From Afipia sp. (GTDB taxonomy: Bacteria; Pseudomonadota; Alphaproteobacteria; Rhizobiales; Xanthobacteraceae), in contig JAUSAX010000072.1 of NCBI GenBank assembly GCA_030652315.1, positions 1 to 64,000 of the forward strand: a stretch of 64,000 nt of DNA, in the 5' to 3' direction. How positions within the stretch are numbered: position 1 is the stretch's first letter; the number at the start of each line of letters is the position of its first letter. Of the stretch, positions 15,644-24,030 are shown one piece after another. Made by a program: the position numbers and the translations under genes. The notes beneath the pieces are model-generated. The model was not told where the DNA came from, searched no databases, and saw nothing but the letters and a program-made list of their open reading frames with translations.

Positions 15644-15674
15644 GACAACAACAAGCATCGAACGAGGAAAATCA

Positions 15675-16460
15675 ATGAGCGGCTTCACCGATATCGGCGT
15701 TGAGAAACATGGCCACGTCACGCTGATCGAAATTCGCCGGCCGCCGCTGAATTTTTTCGATCTCTCCCTGATCCGCCAGATCGCCGACGCGCTCGGACAG
15801 ATCGACAACGACATGGACAGCCGCGCCGTGGTGCTCGCCTCACAGGGCAAGGCGTTCTGCGCAGGTGCGAATTTCAACCGACCTGCAGGCTTTGATGGAG
15901 ACGCGGCGTCCGGCGACGGCACCACCGGTGACCTCTACCGTGAGGCCGTACGTATCTTCAGCAACAAGAAGCCGATCATTGCCGCAGTCCAGGGCGCGGC
16001 CATCGGCGGCGGACTGGGCCTTGCCGTCTCGGCGGACTTCCGCGTCACCTGCCCTGAGGCCCGCTTTGCCGCAAATTTTACCAAGCTTGGATTTCATCCC
16101 GGCTTCGGATTGACCGTGACACTTCCCGAAGTGGTCGGAAAAAACAACGCTGCGCTGATGTTCTACACCAGCCGCCGCGTGACCGGCGAGGAAGCGTTCA
16201 ATATGGGGCTCGCCAACGTGCTGGTGCCGCAGGATCAGGTCCGCGCCGAAGCGTTCAAGCTCGCGCACGAGATCGCCGAAAATTCGCCGCTTGGATTGAT
16301 GTCAACACGCGCAACCATGCGTGCGGGATTGGCGGATCGCGTCAAGGCGCAAACCGACCATGAGCTTGGCGAGCAAACGTGGCTGCGCGACACCGAGGAC
16401 TTCCAGGAAGGCATCAAAGCGACCGCAGAGCGCCGCGCCGGCAACTTCAAGGGGCGATGA
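15675..16460 (+). CDS. Enoyl-CoA hydratase/isomerase family protein
   Basis: 261 residues of the crotonase fold. The oxyanion-hole segments are SQGKAFCAGANF and QGAAIGGGLGLAVSADFRV; the C-terminal helix region (TGEEAFNMGLANVLV) is typical. ATG 15675 follows CGAGGAAAATCA. It is the third gene of the acyl-CoA dehydrogenase operon and would hydrate the enoyl-CoA they make. Its last 14 bases overlap the convergent Wzz-type gene. Confidence 0.9.
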   Translation: MSGFTDIGVEKHGHVTLIEIRRPPLNFFDLSLIRQIADALGQIDNDMDSRAVVLASQGKAFCAGANFNRPAGFDGDAASGDGTTGDLYREAVRIFSNKKPIIAAVQGAAIGGGLGLAVSADFRVTCPEARFAANFTKLGFHPGFGLTVTLPEVVGKNNAALMFYTSRRVTGEEAFNMGLANVLVPQDQVRAEAFKLAHEIAENSPLGLMSTRATMRAGLADRVKAQTDHELGEQTWLRDTEDFQEGIKATAERRAGNFKGR

Positions 16461-17847
16461 CGGGTCTCTTAGGCTCGTCCAACAGTTCCAGCAGCCACGC
16501 TAGGCTGACGCCGAGGCCCAGCCCAATCAGCAAGCTGGTGAGCAGCGCACCAAAGGGAAACGCACCGCTCGGCTCGAGCGGTGCTGTCGCCCGGCTCAGT
16601 ATCCGAGCGCTCGAACTATCAGATCGCGGTTGTCCGCCAAGGTCGCGAGACCGGGCCAGCACAGCCTGATAGGCAACCCTGCTCGCCTCGACGTCACGTT
16701 CAAGCTCTTTGAGACGTGCGACAGTTTCGCTGGATTTCATCAGTTCCTGTTTCGACGCTTCAAGACGGCTTCTGAACTGGGCCGCGGACGAGCGCGCCCG
16801 TTCCAACTCGCTCGTGGCTGACTGAACGGCACCTTGGATCGATTGATCCAGCAGCCGTTTCGCTTCGGTAGCCCGCATCCTGGCAATCACGCGGTCGGGA
16901 TGACGGGGCCCAAGCGTTTCGGACAGGTCGAGTTCAAGTTCCTTTGCCGCGGCGTAGCGATTTCCGAGCGCGCCGACAGCTCCTCCGCGAGCCGTGTCAG
17001 GAATTCCCCCAGCATCCAGAGTTTTTCTGGCCCGCTGGAGCTGGTTAAGTGTCGAACGCAGACCAGCGACCTTGGCCTCCGCAGCGCTTATCTGGCCGGA
17101 AATCTCGTTCACCTGCTTCTCGGCATTGGATGAACCGTTCGCGACAATCGTCCGGTTCTCACCGCGAAATATCTCATACCGCTGTTCGGCGTTCCGCACG
17201 CGGGACTGAAGCGTTTCCAGCCGGGGGCCGAGAGGTGCGGCGGCGCTGGACGATACCCCCTTGCGCGCCTGCGCCTGTTCCTCAACATAGCCATCCATCA
17301 CGGCATTGGCGATCTTCGCCGACGTATCGCGGTCAGGTGTGACGACGTTGACGTCCACGGTGTGAGAACCGGGATTGCGCACGATGCTGACGGCGCGACC
17401 GAGTTGGCGCAATGCCATCGCGTGCGGATCGACGGCAGGAGCAAGCCCAACGCTGGTCAGAAGCGCGGAGAGAATGCCCTTCGATTTTCCGCCGAAGAAT
17501 GGATCGGTTTCGAGTTTCTCCTGCGCGATGACCCGATCGTAAACACTGCGCGATGTCATGACGTAGATCTGGTTTTCGACGCCTGTCGTACTGGCGTCTC
17601 CGGATCCTGCCGAAGCGCCACCCCCGACCTCTGCGCCCGGCAGGTCGAGCCAAATCCGGCCGGAAGCGACATACTTGGGAGCCGACAGCAATATCCAGGC
17701 GAGGCAGATACCGGCACACGCAAGCGTCACGGCCGCAATGAATGCAGCCCGGCGGCGCAGCATCGCCGCGATGCCATCCACATCCAGGGCGGGTGCCTGA
17801 ATGCGCGGCAGGTACGCGTCGTGCCTGTCGCTCTCGGATATCGCCAT
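16447..17847 (-). CDS. Wzz/GumC-type polysaccharide co-polymerase, no kinase domain
   Basis: 466 residues with a transmembrane segment near residues 33-53, a long periplasmic part that looks coiled-coil (residues about 190-420, rich in Lys/Glu/Ala: ISAAEAKVAGLRSTLNQLQRA) and a second membrane segment near the C-terminus (LLTSLLIGLGLGVSLAWLLELL). This is the Wzz/GNVR chain-length-determinant layout that controls polysaccharide length or export. The C-terminal BY-kinase found in many Wzc/ExoP proteins is absent, and no glycosyltransferase or exporter gene is nearby, so this is an orphan. It overlaps the enoyl-CoA hydratase end. Confidence 0.8.
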   Translation of the reverse strand: MAISESDRHDAYLPRIQAPALDVDGIAAMLRRRAAFIAAVTLACAGICLAWILLSAPKYVASGRIWLDLPGAEVGGGASAGSGDASTTGVENQIYVMTSRSVYDRVIAQEKLETDPFFGGKSKGILSALLTSVGLAPAVDPHAMALRQLGRAVSIVRNPGSHTVDVNVVTPDRDTSAKIANAVMDGYVEEQAQARKGVSSSAAAPLGPRLETLQSRVRNAEQRYEIFRGENRTIVANGSSNAEKQVNEISGQISAAEAKVAGLRSTLNQLQRARKTLDAGGIPDTARGGAVGALGNRYAAAKELELDLSETLGPRHPDRVIARMRATEAKRLLDQSIQGAVQSATSELERARSSAAQFRSRLEASKQELMKSSETVARLKELERDVEASRVAYQAVLARSRDLGGQPRSDSSSARILSRATAPLEPSGAFPFGALLTSLLIGLGLGVSLAWLLELLDEPKRPVIAP

Positions 17848-18017
17848 GCCAACGACCCTACGCAGTACAATATGGGCGCTAGCTTAGACTCTCTCCGCGC
17901 TCTCTGGGAGAGATCTTTGCTCAATGATTGAACAGAATCTGCCCCCGGACCGGACTGTTGGAAGGCATTTGCGCCAAAGGACTGGGGCCCATCATCGCGA
18001 TGAGCCGGATATGCGCC

Positions 18018-18854
18018 TCAGTCCGCAAGTTCGATAAAGATCGGCTGGTGGTCCGACGCCGCAGTGCTGGTGTCCGCCTCAACGCGGCGAATCCGGCCAA
18101 TCAAATCTTCCGTAGTGAAGATGAAATCGCGGCAATCCGGGCCGTCCGACCACTGCGCGTGATCGTATAGCCCGCAAGTCAGCGCGTGAGGCTTGCCGGG
18201 ATGGCAGACCGGCCAGGCATCGCGATAGTTCAATCCCGGACGGCTTGATTCATTGATCAGCGCGTGCTGCGGATCCGAGACATCGAAGTTGAAGTCGCCG
18301 CAGAGCAGGCTCGATGCCGCTAGCGTCTGGGCGGCATAGGGCTCGTTGTGGGAAACGCTTGCCTTGGAGCTTGTCGATGCCTCTCCCTGCAAATCGAGCA
18401 ACCGCCTGATCTGCGCTTCGCGCTGATCGGCTGAATGATACTCGAGGTGGGTGTTGACAACGCGCAGCGCGCCGAACGCGGTTTGAACCGTCACATCGAG
18501 AGCGTGTCGCCGCATGCTGCGGACAGTGCCGGCTCCTGGCCACGGCAGCAAATGATTGGAGATCTGCATCACCGGCAAACGCGACAGCGTCATGTTTCCG
18601 AACCGGTGCGTGCGTCCGTCGCCATCGATGGTTTCAATTGCCGGACGAAACACAGGCACATATCCCGGCAGCAAGGACCCCAGTTGCGCACTCTGATCCA
18701 CGCCACCGTCGAGATTCGCAAAATTATCGGACACTTCCTGAAAGCAATAGACGTCCGCGTCAGCCAACTCTTTTGCGACGGACACGATGCGCGCAAGATC
18801 GGTCACGCCATCGCAGCCCTTGCCGCACTGAATATTCCAGGTCAGCAGCCGCAT
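18018..18854 (-). CDS. Endonuclease/exonuclease/phosphatase-family phosphodiesterase
   Basis: 278 residues with all motifs of the Mg-dependent EEP fold: TWNIQCGKG, the catalytic glutamate in YCFQEVSDN, NTHLEYHS, GDFNFDV and the final SDHQPIF. No signal peptide is visible, so it should be cytoplasmic. The start ATG overlaps the stop of the permease gene (ATGA), implying translational coupling with the sugar-phosphate-type ABC transporter. In ugp operons this place is taken by the glycerophosphodiesterase UgpQ, which has an unrelated fold. I infer that this enzyme cleaves an imported phosphodiester; nuclease activity cannot be excluded. Confidence 0.82.
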   Translation of the reverse strand: MRLLTWNIQCGKGCDGVTDLARIVSVAKELADADVYCFQEVSDNFANLDGGVDQSAQLGSLLPGYVPVFRPAIETIDGDGRTHRFGNMTLSRLPVMQISNHLLPWPGAGTVRSMRRHALDVTVQTAFGALRVVNTHLEYHSADQREAQIRRLLDLQGEASTSSKASVSHNEPYAAQTLAASSLLCGDFNFDVSDPQHALINESSRPGLNYRDAWPVCHPGKPHALTCGLYDHAQWSDGPDCRDFIFTTEDLIGRIRRVEADTSTAASDHQPIFIELAD

Positions 18855-19663
18855 CAGCGAATGCCCGCACGCATGAAGGACTGCACGAACTGCCGCTGGA
18901 ACAACAGGAACGCAATCAGCAACGGCGCCATCGTCATCACCGTCGCAGCCGTAATGATCGACCAGTCCACGCCGGTCTCAGGGGCACCGAAGACAGCAAG
19001 GCCGACAGTGAGCGGCCGACTTTCCACCGAATTTGTCACGATCAAAGGCCACAGGAAGTTGTTCCAGTGATAGCTGACCGACACGAGGCCGAAGGCCACG
19101 TAAGTCGGCCGCGCCAACGGAACGTAGACCTTCCAGAGGATTTGCAGCGGCCCTGCCCCCTCGACACGCGCAGCTTCGACCAGCTCCTGCGGCACGCTCT
19201 TGAATGTCTGGCGCAACAAAAAGATGCCGAACGCGCTTGCGAGATAGGGCAACGCAATCGCGGGGATCGTATCGAGCAAGCCAAGCTTCCCGATCATGCG
19301 ATAGTTCTCGACGATCAGCACGTCAGGCATGATCATCAACTGCAACAGCACCAGCGCGAACGCGATCCCGCTTCCCCGGAACGTGAAACGCGCGAAAGCA
19401 TAGGCCGCAAGCGTCGAAAGTATGAGCTGCCCGATCAGGATGATGAGGACCAACACGATGGTGTTGATGTAATACCGCCCGAACGGCGCCTGATCCCACG
19501 CGCGCGCGAAATTTTCCAACGTCCAGGGCGCGGACAGACTGAACGACGTCGCATAAGCCGCCGGATGCAGCGCACTCCAGAATGCATAGACCAGCGGCGC
19601 GAGCCACAGCAGCGCCAACAGCCACGCGGCAACCGCTTCAAGAGGATGCGTGCGGCCGTTCAT
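18854..19663 (-). CDS. ABC transporter permease, UgpE-like
   Basis: 269 residues with about six membrane segments and the inner-membrane permease EAA loop (QELVEAARVEGAGPLQILWKVYVPL). It belongs to the carbohydrate uptake (CUT1/MalG) family, second permease type. ATG 19663 overlaps the stop of the preceding permease gene by four bases (ATGA). With the other three genes it forms a complete importer resembling UgpABEC for sn-glycerol-3-phosphate or its diesters. Confidence 0.86.
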   Translation of the reverse strand: MNGRTHPLEAVAAWLLALLWLAPLVYAFWSALHPAAYATSFSLSAPWTLENFARAWDQAPFGRYYINTIVLVLIILIGQLILSTLAAYAFARFTFRGSGIAFALVLLQLMIMPDVLIVENYRMIGKLGLLDTIPAIALPYLASAFGIFLLRQTFKSVPQELVEAARVEGAGPLQILWKVYVPLARPTYVAFGLVSVSYHWNNFLWPLIVTNSVESRPLTVGLAVFGAPETGVDWSIITAATVMTMAPLLIAFLLFQRQFVQSFMRAGIR

Positions 19664-20580
19664 TGGTAATGAATCCTGCGATCGAGATAGCCGAACTTGA
19701 TCAACGCGACCGCGCTGAGCAGGACCAGAAGCACCACCGTCAGGGTCGCCGCATAGGCGGAATCCTGGAACGTGAACGCGACTTCATAGATATAATACAG
19801 CAGCAACGTACTGGCATTGTTGGGCCCGCCCTTGGTCATGATGACGAGATGATCGACCAACTTGAACGAATTGATCACCGCGTTGATTGTCACAAACAAC
19901 GTCGTCGGCATCAGCAACGGGAAGGTAATCCGGCGGAAGGTATACCAGCGACTCGCGCCCTCGACCGACGCCGCCTCCTCCAGATCCGGTGATAGCTGCT
20001 GAAGCGCGGCCAGATAGAAGATCATAAAGAATCCGGCTTCCTTCCAGATCACCATGATAACAAGACAGCCCATCACTGTGCTCGGATCGCCAAGCCAGTT
20101 CCAACCCGCAAGCCCAAAAACTCCACGCAACTGATCGAGCAGCCCATAATCCGGGGTGTAGAAGAACAGCCAGATGTTCGCGACCGCGATCATCGGCAGC
20201 ACGGTCGGCGTGAAAAAGGCAAGACGCAAGAAGCCGCGGCCGCGCATGTTGCGATTGACCCAGATCGCCATCAGCAGCGCCAAAGCGATCGACGTCGGGA
20301 TGGTGCCCAGCGCAAACCAGAAATTGTTGACCAGCGCCTTCCAGAAAATCGGATCGGCAGCCATCGCATGATAGCTCTCCAGACCGACGAAAACTTCCGT
20401 GCCGTTCCGGCGCGTAATGAAAAAGGAATGCCGGATGGTCGCCAGGATCGGGTAATGCGTGAACGCGATCAATAGCACCGCGGCTGGCAATAACAGCAGC
20501 CAGGCGTTCACAGCATTCCACCACGCATGCGACTTCGGCCTGCGTGCGGCAACTGATAGTGTGGCTGCTTGATCTGTCAT
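19660..20580 (-). CDS. ABC transporter permease, UgpA-like
   Basis: 306 residues with about six membrane segments and an EAA-like loop (DLEEAASVEGASRWYTFRRITFPL). It is the first (MalF-type) permease of the importer. I chose ATG 20580 over the GTG at 20613 because the GTG lies within the downstream arm of the 12-bp hairpin between this gene and the binding-protein gene. There is little of a ribosome site, which with the hairpin would keep permease expression below that of the binding protein. Confidence 0.84.
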   Translation of the reverse strand: MTDQAATLSVAARRPKSHAWWNAVNAWLLLLPAAVLLIAFTHYPILATIRHSFFITRRNGTEVFVGLESYHAMAADPIFWKALVNNFWFALGTIPTSIALALLMAIWVNRNMRGRGFLRLAFFTPTVLPMIAVANIWLFFYTPDYGLLDQLRGVFGLAGWNWLGDPSTVMGCLVIMVIWKEAGFFMIFYLAALQQLSPDLEEAASVEGASRWYTFRRITFPLLMPTTLFVTINAVINSFKLVDHLVIMTKGGPNNASTLLLYYIYEVAFTFQDSAYAATLTVVLLVLLSAVALIKFGYLDRRIHYQ

Positions 20581-20590
20581 CGGACAATTG

Positions 20591-20618
20591 ACCGGGTGGC
20601 GGCGAACCGCCACCCGGT
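20591..20618 (-). terminator. Intercistronic hairpin after the ugpB-like gene
   Basis: Perfect 12-bp stem ACCGGGTGGCGG (20591-20602), loop CGAA, CCGCCACCCGGT (20607-20618). It starts 8 bases after the binding-protein stop and ends just before the UgpA-like ATG. No T-run follows in the direction of transcription. It more likely protects the upstream mRNA end, or attenuates, than fully terminates. Confidence 0.65.
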
Positions 20619-20625
20619 CTTTTCT

Positions 20626-21903
20626 CTACTTGTAAGCGCGCAGCACGCGATCTGCCTGCTGTTGCGCGGCCGCAAGCGCTTCTTGCGGCTTTTGCGTGCC
20701 AGTCACCGCTGCCTGAATGGCGTCGTTGACGAACTTGTAGATACGACCGTTCTCGTGAACCGACAGCTCAGGGACAGCATGTTCGAGCTGGTCGCGGGCA
20801 ACCAGAGCCGCCGGGAAGCCCTTCGCATAAGCCTCCATCGCTGGCGTCTTGTAAGCCGCGGGCGAAACAGCGGCATATCCAGTCTTGATGCTCCATTCGG
20901 CCGCGCGTTCAGGCGTCGTCATCCACTGGATGAACTTCACTGCGGCCTTCTGTTGCTCAGGCGAAGCGCCCTTGAAGATGTAGAAGCTGCCGCCACCTGT
21001 CGGCGAGCCACGGCGTTCCTTGGCAGGCAGCATGGCGACACCGAAGTTGAACTTGGCGCCGTCCTTCACCGCGGTCAGATTGCCCGTGGTGTGCCACATC
21101 ATCGCGGTCTTGCCTTCGAGGAAATCGGTACGCAGCGTCGCCCAGTCGATGCTGCCCGGAGGCATCACCGCCTGCTTGCGCGACAGATCAACCCAGTAAT
21201 CCAGCGCTCCGACGGTCTTCGGTGCAGTGAGATAGACCTCATTGCCCGCCTCGTTCATCAGCCTCTGGCCGTTCTCGATCGCCAGCGCCTGCAGCATCCA
21301 GTAGCCATAGCCCGTGGTCGGAATTTCGACGCCCCAGCGCGTGGTGTTGCCGGAAGCATCCTTCTTGACGAGCTTCTTGCCCATCTCGGTCATTTCGTCC
21401 CAGCTCGCAGGCGCCTTTTCCGGATCGAGACCCGCTTCCTTGAAGGCGTCCTTGTTCCAGTACAGCACGATGGTCGACCGCTGGAACGGAATGCTCCAGG
21501 TCTTGCCGTCGATCTGCCCGTTCGCCATGAACGCAGGATAGAACTCCTTGAACCACGACTTGTCGGCGACAAGGCCATCCATCGGCACGATGGCGTTCTC
21601 ATCCATCAGCGTAAAAACGTCGGTGGAGAGCAACACCGACAGCTGCGGCGGCTGGCCGCCCTTCATCGCGGTCATCGCCTTGGTCATCGTATCGGTGTAG
21701 TTGCCGGCATAGACCGCGGTCACCTTGATGTCCGCGTTCTCCTTCTCGAAACGAGCCACCATGTCGTCGATGATCTTGGTCACCGGACCGCCGACCGCAA
21801 CCGGATAATACATCGTGAGATCAACCGCAGCCGCAGGCCGTGCACTGAAAGACAGAGCCGCGAGCGCGGCCGCCGCAAGCATCGTTCGTCCAAAGAATTT
21901 CAT
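20626..21903 (-). CDS. ABC transporter solute-binding protein, UgpB-like
   Basis: 425 residues of solute-binding family 1. A signal peptide (MKFFGRTMLAAAALAALSFSARPAAA) is followed by VDLTMYYPVAVGGPVTKIIDDMVARFE, a start characteristic of glycerol-3-phosphate-type binding proteins, and by the family motif GGQPPQLSVLLSTD. GGGAGG precedes the ATG. It delivers substrate to the two permeases downstream. The neighbours (phosphodiesterase, GlpR-like regulator, phosphate symporter) support a glycerophospho-substrate, but sugar binding cannot be excluded by eye. Confidence 0.85.
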   Translation of the reverse strand: MKFFGRTMLAAAALAALSFSARPAAAVDLTMYYPVAVGGPVTKIIDDMVARFEKENADIKVTAVYAGNYTDTMTKAMTAMKGGQPPQLSVLLSTDVFTLMDENAIVPMDGLVADKSWFKEFYPAFMANGQIDGKTWSIPFQRSTIVLYWNKDAFKEAGLDPEKAPASWDEMTEMGKKLVKKDASGNTTRWGVEIPTTGYGYWMLQALAIENGQRLMNEAGNEVYLTAPKTVGALDYWVDLSRKQAVMPPGSIDWATLRTDFLEGKTAMMWHTTGNLTAVKDGAKFNFGVAMLPAKERRGSPTGGGSFYIFKGASPEQQKAAVKFIQWMTTPERAAEWSIKTGYAAVSPAAYKTPAMEAYAKGFPAALVARDQLEHAVPELSVHENGRIYKFVNDAIQAAVTGTQKPQEALAAAQQQADRVLRAYK

Positions 21904-21953
21904 ATCATCCTCCCCTTGTTATCGTTCCGCTATCCGGTCCCGTCGTTACGGCC

Positions 21954-22970
21954 TCAGACAGCAGCAACCCTCTTCGTCTCACTCGCCGCGGATTCGATCC
22001 GCCGCTCTGATGTCTTGTCGAACTGATGTTCGAAACCCGGATCCCACACGAGCCGGATGTCGTCTCCCGGCTGTGATTTGCTGAAACCGTCCTGTCGCAC
22101 CGAGACCGGCTGCCCGTCGATCTCGCAAAGAATGATGCTGTCGGCGCCGAGATGCTCGACCGCCTTTACGCGCGCCGGATGACCGTCATGCGACACAACG
22201 CGAATATGTTCTGGACGAATACCAAGCAACCGATCGCCGTGCGCAATCAGATTCATTGGCGGCGTTCCGATGAAACGCGCCGTGAAAGCAGTTGCAGGCC
22301 GATTATAAAGTTCTTCCGGTGTGCCGTTCTGCTCGATACGGCCATCACGCATCAAGACAACACGATCCGCCATGGTCATGGCTTCGGTCTGATCGTGGGT
22401 CACGTAAACCATCGTCATGCCGAGACGCTGTTGAAGCGAGCGAATCTCGGTGCGCATTTCGTGCCGCAGCTTGGCGTCGAGATTGGAGAGAGGTTCATCC
22501 ATCAGGCAGACCTTCGCTTCAGCAATAATTGCGCGTCCGAGCGCGACTCGTTGACGCTGTCCGCCGGAGAGTTGTGACGGTTTTCGCTCCAGCAGATGGC
22601 CGAGACCGACGATGTCAGCGACGCGCTTGAGCCGCGCGTCACGTTCGGCGCGGGACACACGACGCACACGCAGGCCAAAAACGATGTTTTCCCCGACGCT
22701 CAAATGCGGAAACAGCGCATAGGACTGAAAGACCATCGAGATCTTGCGCTGAGCCGGCGTTAGAGCCGTTACATCCGCCCCGCCGATTGTAACGGTGCCG
22801 CCGTCCGGCTGCTCGAGGCCGGCGATCAATCGCAGCGTCGTCGATTTGCCGCAACCCGACGGCCCCAGAAGAACCAGCAGCGAGCCCTGATCCGCCGTGA
22901 GACTCACGTCGTCAACGGCGCGCATCGGGCCCCAGTTCTTGGAGATATGATCGAGAGTGATCGCCGACAT
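21954..22970 (-). CDS. ABC transporter ATPase, UgpC/MalK-like
   Basis: 338 residues: Walker A GPSGCGKST, Q-loop VFQSYALFPHLSV, signature LSGGQRQRVALGRAI, Walker B VCLMDEPLSNLD, switch histidine VYVTHDQ. After about residue 235 comes a MalK-type regulatory C-terminal domain (LLGIRPEHIRVV). It is the first gene of the operon, 50 bases ahead of the binding-protein gene, and is divergent from the DeoR/GlpR-type regulator. Confidence 0.9.
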   Translation of the reverse strand: MSAITLDHISKNWGPMRAVDDVSLTADQGSLLVLLGPSGCGKSTTLRLIAGLEQPDGGTVTIGGADVTALTPAQRKISMVFQSYALFPHLSVGENIVFGLRVRRVSRAERDARLKRVADIVGLGHLLERKPSQLSGGQRQRVALGRAIIAEAKVCLMDEPLSNLDAKLRHEMRTEIRSLQQRLGMTMVYVTHDQTEAMTMADRVVLMRDGRIEQNGTPEELYNRPATAFTARFIGTPPMNLIAHGDRLLGIRPEHIRVVSHDGHPARVKAVEHLGADSIILCEIDGQPVSVRQDGFSKSQPGDDIRLVWDPGFEHQFDKTSERRIESAASETKRVAAV

Positions 22971-23082
22971 GAACTACCCGGTCCGAATAAATTGGGAGAT
23001 CCTAGAGCCGCCCCTTGCGCACGGGCGCGCTCGCTGGGCGATCCCGTTGATCCGAGACTGCCACAACCGGCTCACGTCAAAA

Positions 23083-23095
23083 GAACGCTTCGTTC
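23083..23095. promoter_or_regulatory. Small palindrome GAACG-N3-CGTTC
   Basis: A perfect 5-bp inverted repeat between the ABC operon and its divergent regulator gene, 31 bases from the stronger palindrome at 23126. It may be a secondary site for the same repressor. It is short enough to be chance. Confidence 0.3.
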
Positions 23096-23125
23096 CCGTC
23101 CGAGGCAACATCCAACATCTCTCCA

Positions 23126-23143
23126 TATGTTCATTCGAACATA
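23126..23143. promoter_or_regulatory. GlpR-like operator TATGTTC-N4-GAACATA
   Basis: A perfect 7-bp inverted repeat TATGTTC / GAACATA with centre ATTC. The half-sites are the same as those of the Escherichia coli GlpR operator (ATGTTC...GAACAT), though the centre is two bases shorter. It lies in the divergent region between the ugpC-like gene and the DeoR/GlpR-type regulator gene, as expected for a local repressor controlling both. Confidence 0.6.
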
Positions 23144-23210
23144 AATATTGATCAAACGAAATAAGAAATTGCGCGTTTTGGGTTCGGATGATAATATTTC
23201 AATCAGATAC

Positions 23211-23999
23211 ATGCTCAAGATGACAAACAAGCGACAGACGCTGATCCTCGAAATCGTGCGCGAAAAGGGTTTCGCCTCGATCGAGCACCTTGCTGCGCAT
23301 TTCGACGTGACGCAGCAGACCGCACGCCGGATTGTGAACCAGCTCTGCGATCAGGGTTTGTTGCGCCGCATTCATGGCGGTGTCGGCTTGCCGGTCTCGA
23401 ACCAGAACCTCGCCTATGAAAGCCGGCAAGGTCTGAACTTCGAAGCCAAGCGGCAGATCGCGCAGGCGGTCTTCAATTTCATTCCCGACGGTGCGTCGAT
23501 CATGATCGGGCTCGGGACGACGCCCGAATATGTCGCGCGGGCGCTCGCGGACCGCAAAAATCTGCGCGTCATCACCAACAATCTCAATGTGGCGTCTGCG
23601 TTCGCACGCAACCCCGATGTCGAGATCACGATCGCGGGGGGAACACTGCGCCCGCTCGATCGCGACATCATCGGCGACGCGGCGGTGCGATTCTTTTCGC
23701 GTTTCAAGGTGGACGTCGGGATCTTCGGCGTCGGCGGCATCGACGAGGAAGGCACGTTGCTCGATTTTTATTCCGGCGAGGTCCAGGCACGCCAGGCCAT
23801 CGTCGCGAATTGCCGGAGTGCCCTGCTCGTCGCCGACGCCAGCAAGTTCGGCCGCAGCGCCACCGTCCGTGGCGGACACATCAGCGACTGCCATCATCTT
23901 TTTACGGACAAGCCGCTTCCGGCTGATTTTCACCGGATCACCGAGCAATGCGGCGACAAGATTCGCGTCGTGGGCGATGGCCGCGTGCAGGCCGCCTAG
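23211..23999 (+). CDS. DeoR/GlpR-family repressor
   Basis: About 262 residues: an N-terminal DeoR helix-turn-helix (KRQTLILEIVREKGFASIEHL then DVTQQTARRIVNQLCDQGLLRRIHGG) and a C-terminal sugar-phosphate sensor domain (IMIGLGTTPEYVARAL, TNNLNVASAFA, GGTLRPLDRDIIG, GVGGID). The sensor domain is that of the GlpR group, which binds phosphorylated small molecules such as glycerol-3-phosphate. Two ATGs (23211, 23220) fit; the frame extends to 23148. It probably represses the divergent ABC/phosphodiesterase operon and the Na/Pi transporter gene 31 bases downstream. Confidence 0.88.
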   Translation: MLKMTNKRQTLILEIVREKGFASIEHLAAHFDVTQQTARRIVNQLCDQGLLRRIHGGVGLPVSNQNLAYESRQGLNFEAKRQIAQAVFNFIPDGASIMIGLGTTPEYVARALADRKNLRVITNNLNVASAFARNPDVEITIAGGTLRPLDRDIIGDAAVRFFSRFKVDVGIFGVGGIDEEGTLLDFYSGEVQARQAIVANCRSALLVADASKFGRSATVRGGHISDCHHLFTDKPLPADFHRITEQCGDKIRVVGDGRVQAA

Positions 24000-24030
24000 A
24001 CTCGTTTCAGCCCTCTAAGGGGACTCGATC

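Noticed and set aside
17848-18017. Possible small RNA or tRNA between the Wzz-type and EEP genes
   Set aside because: No cloverleaf, no strong hairpin with T-run; I see nothing functional there.
19940-19945. Another GTATAC within the UgpA-like gene
   Set aside because: Inside coding sequence, only GGTATACC is symmetric, and the TT...AA flanks of the nic sites are absent.
20569-22026. 485-codon plus-strand frame opposite the UgpB-like gene
   Set aside because: Antisense to a clear solute-binding protein and across its flanking hairpin; no recognisable domain.
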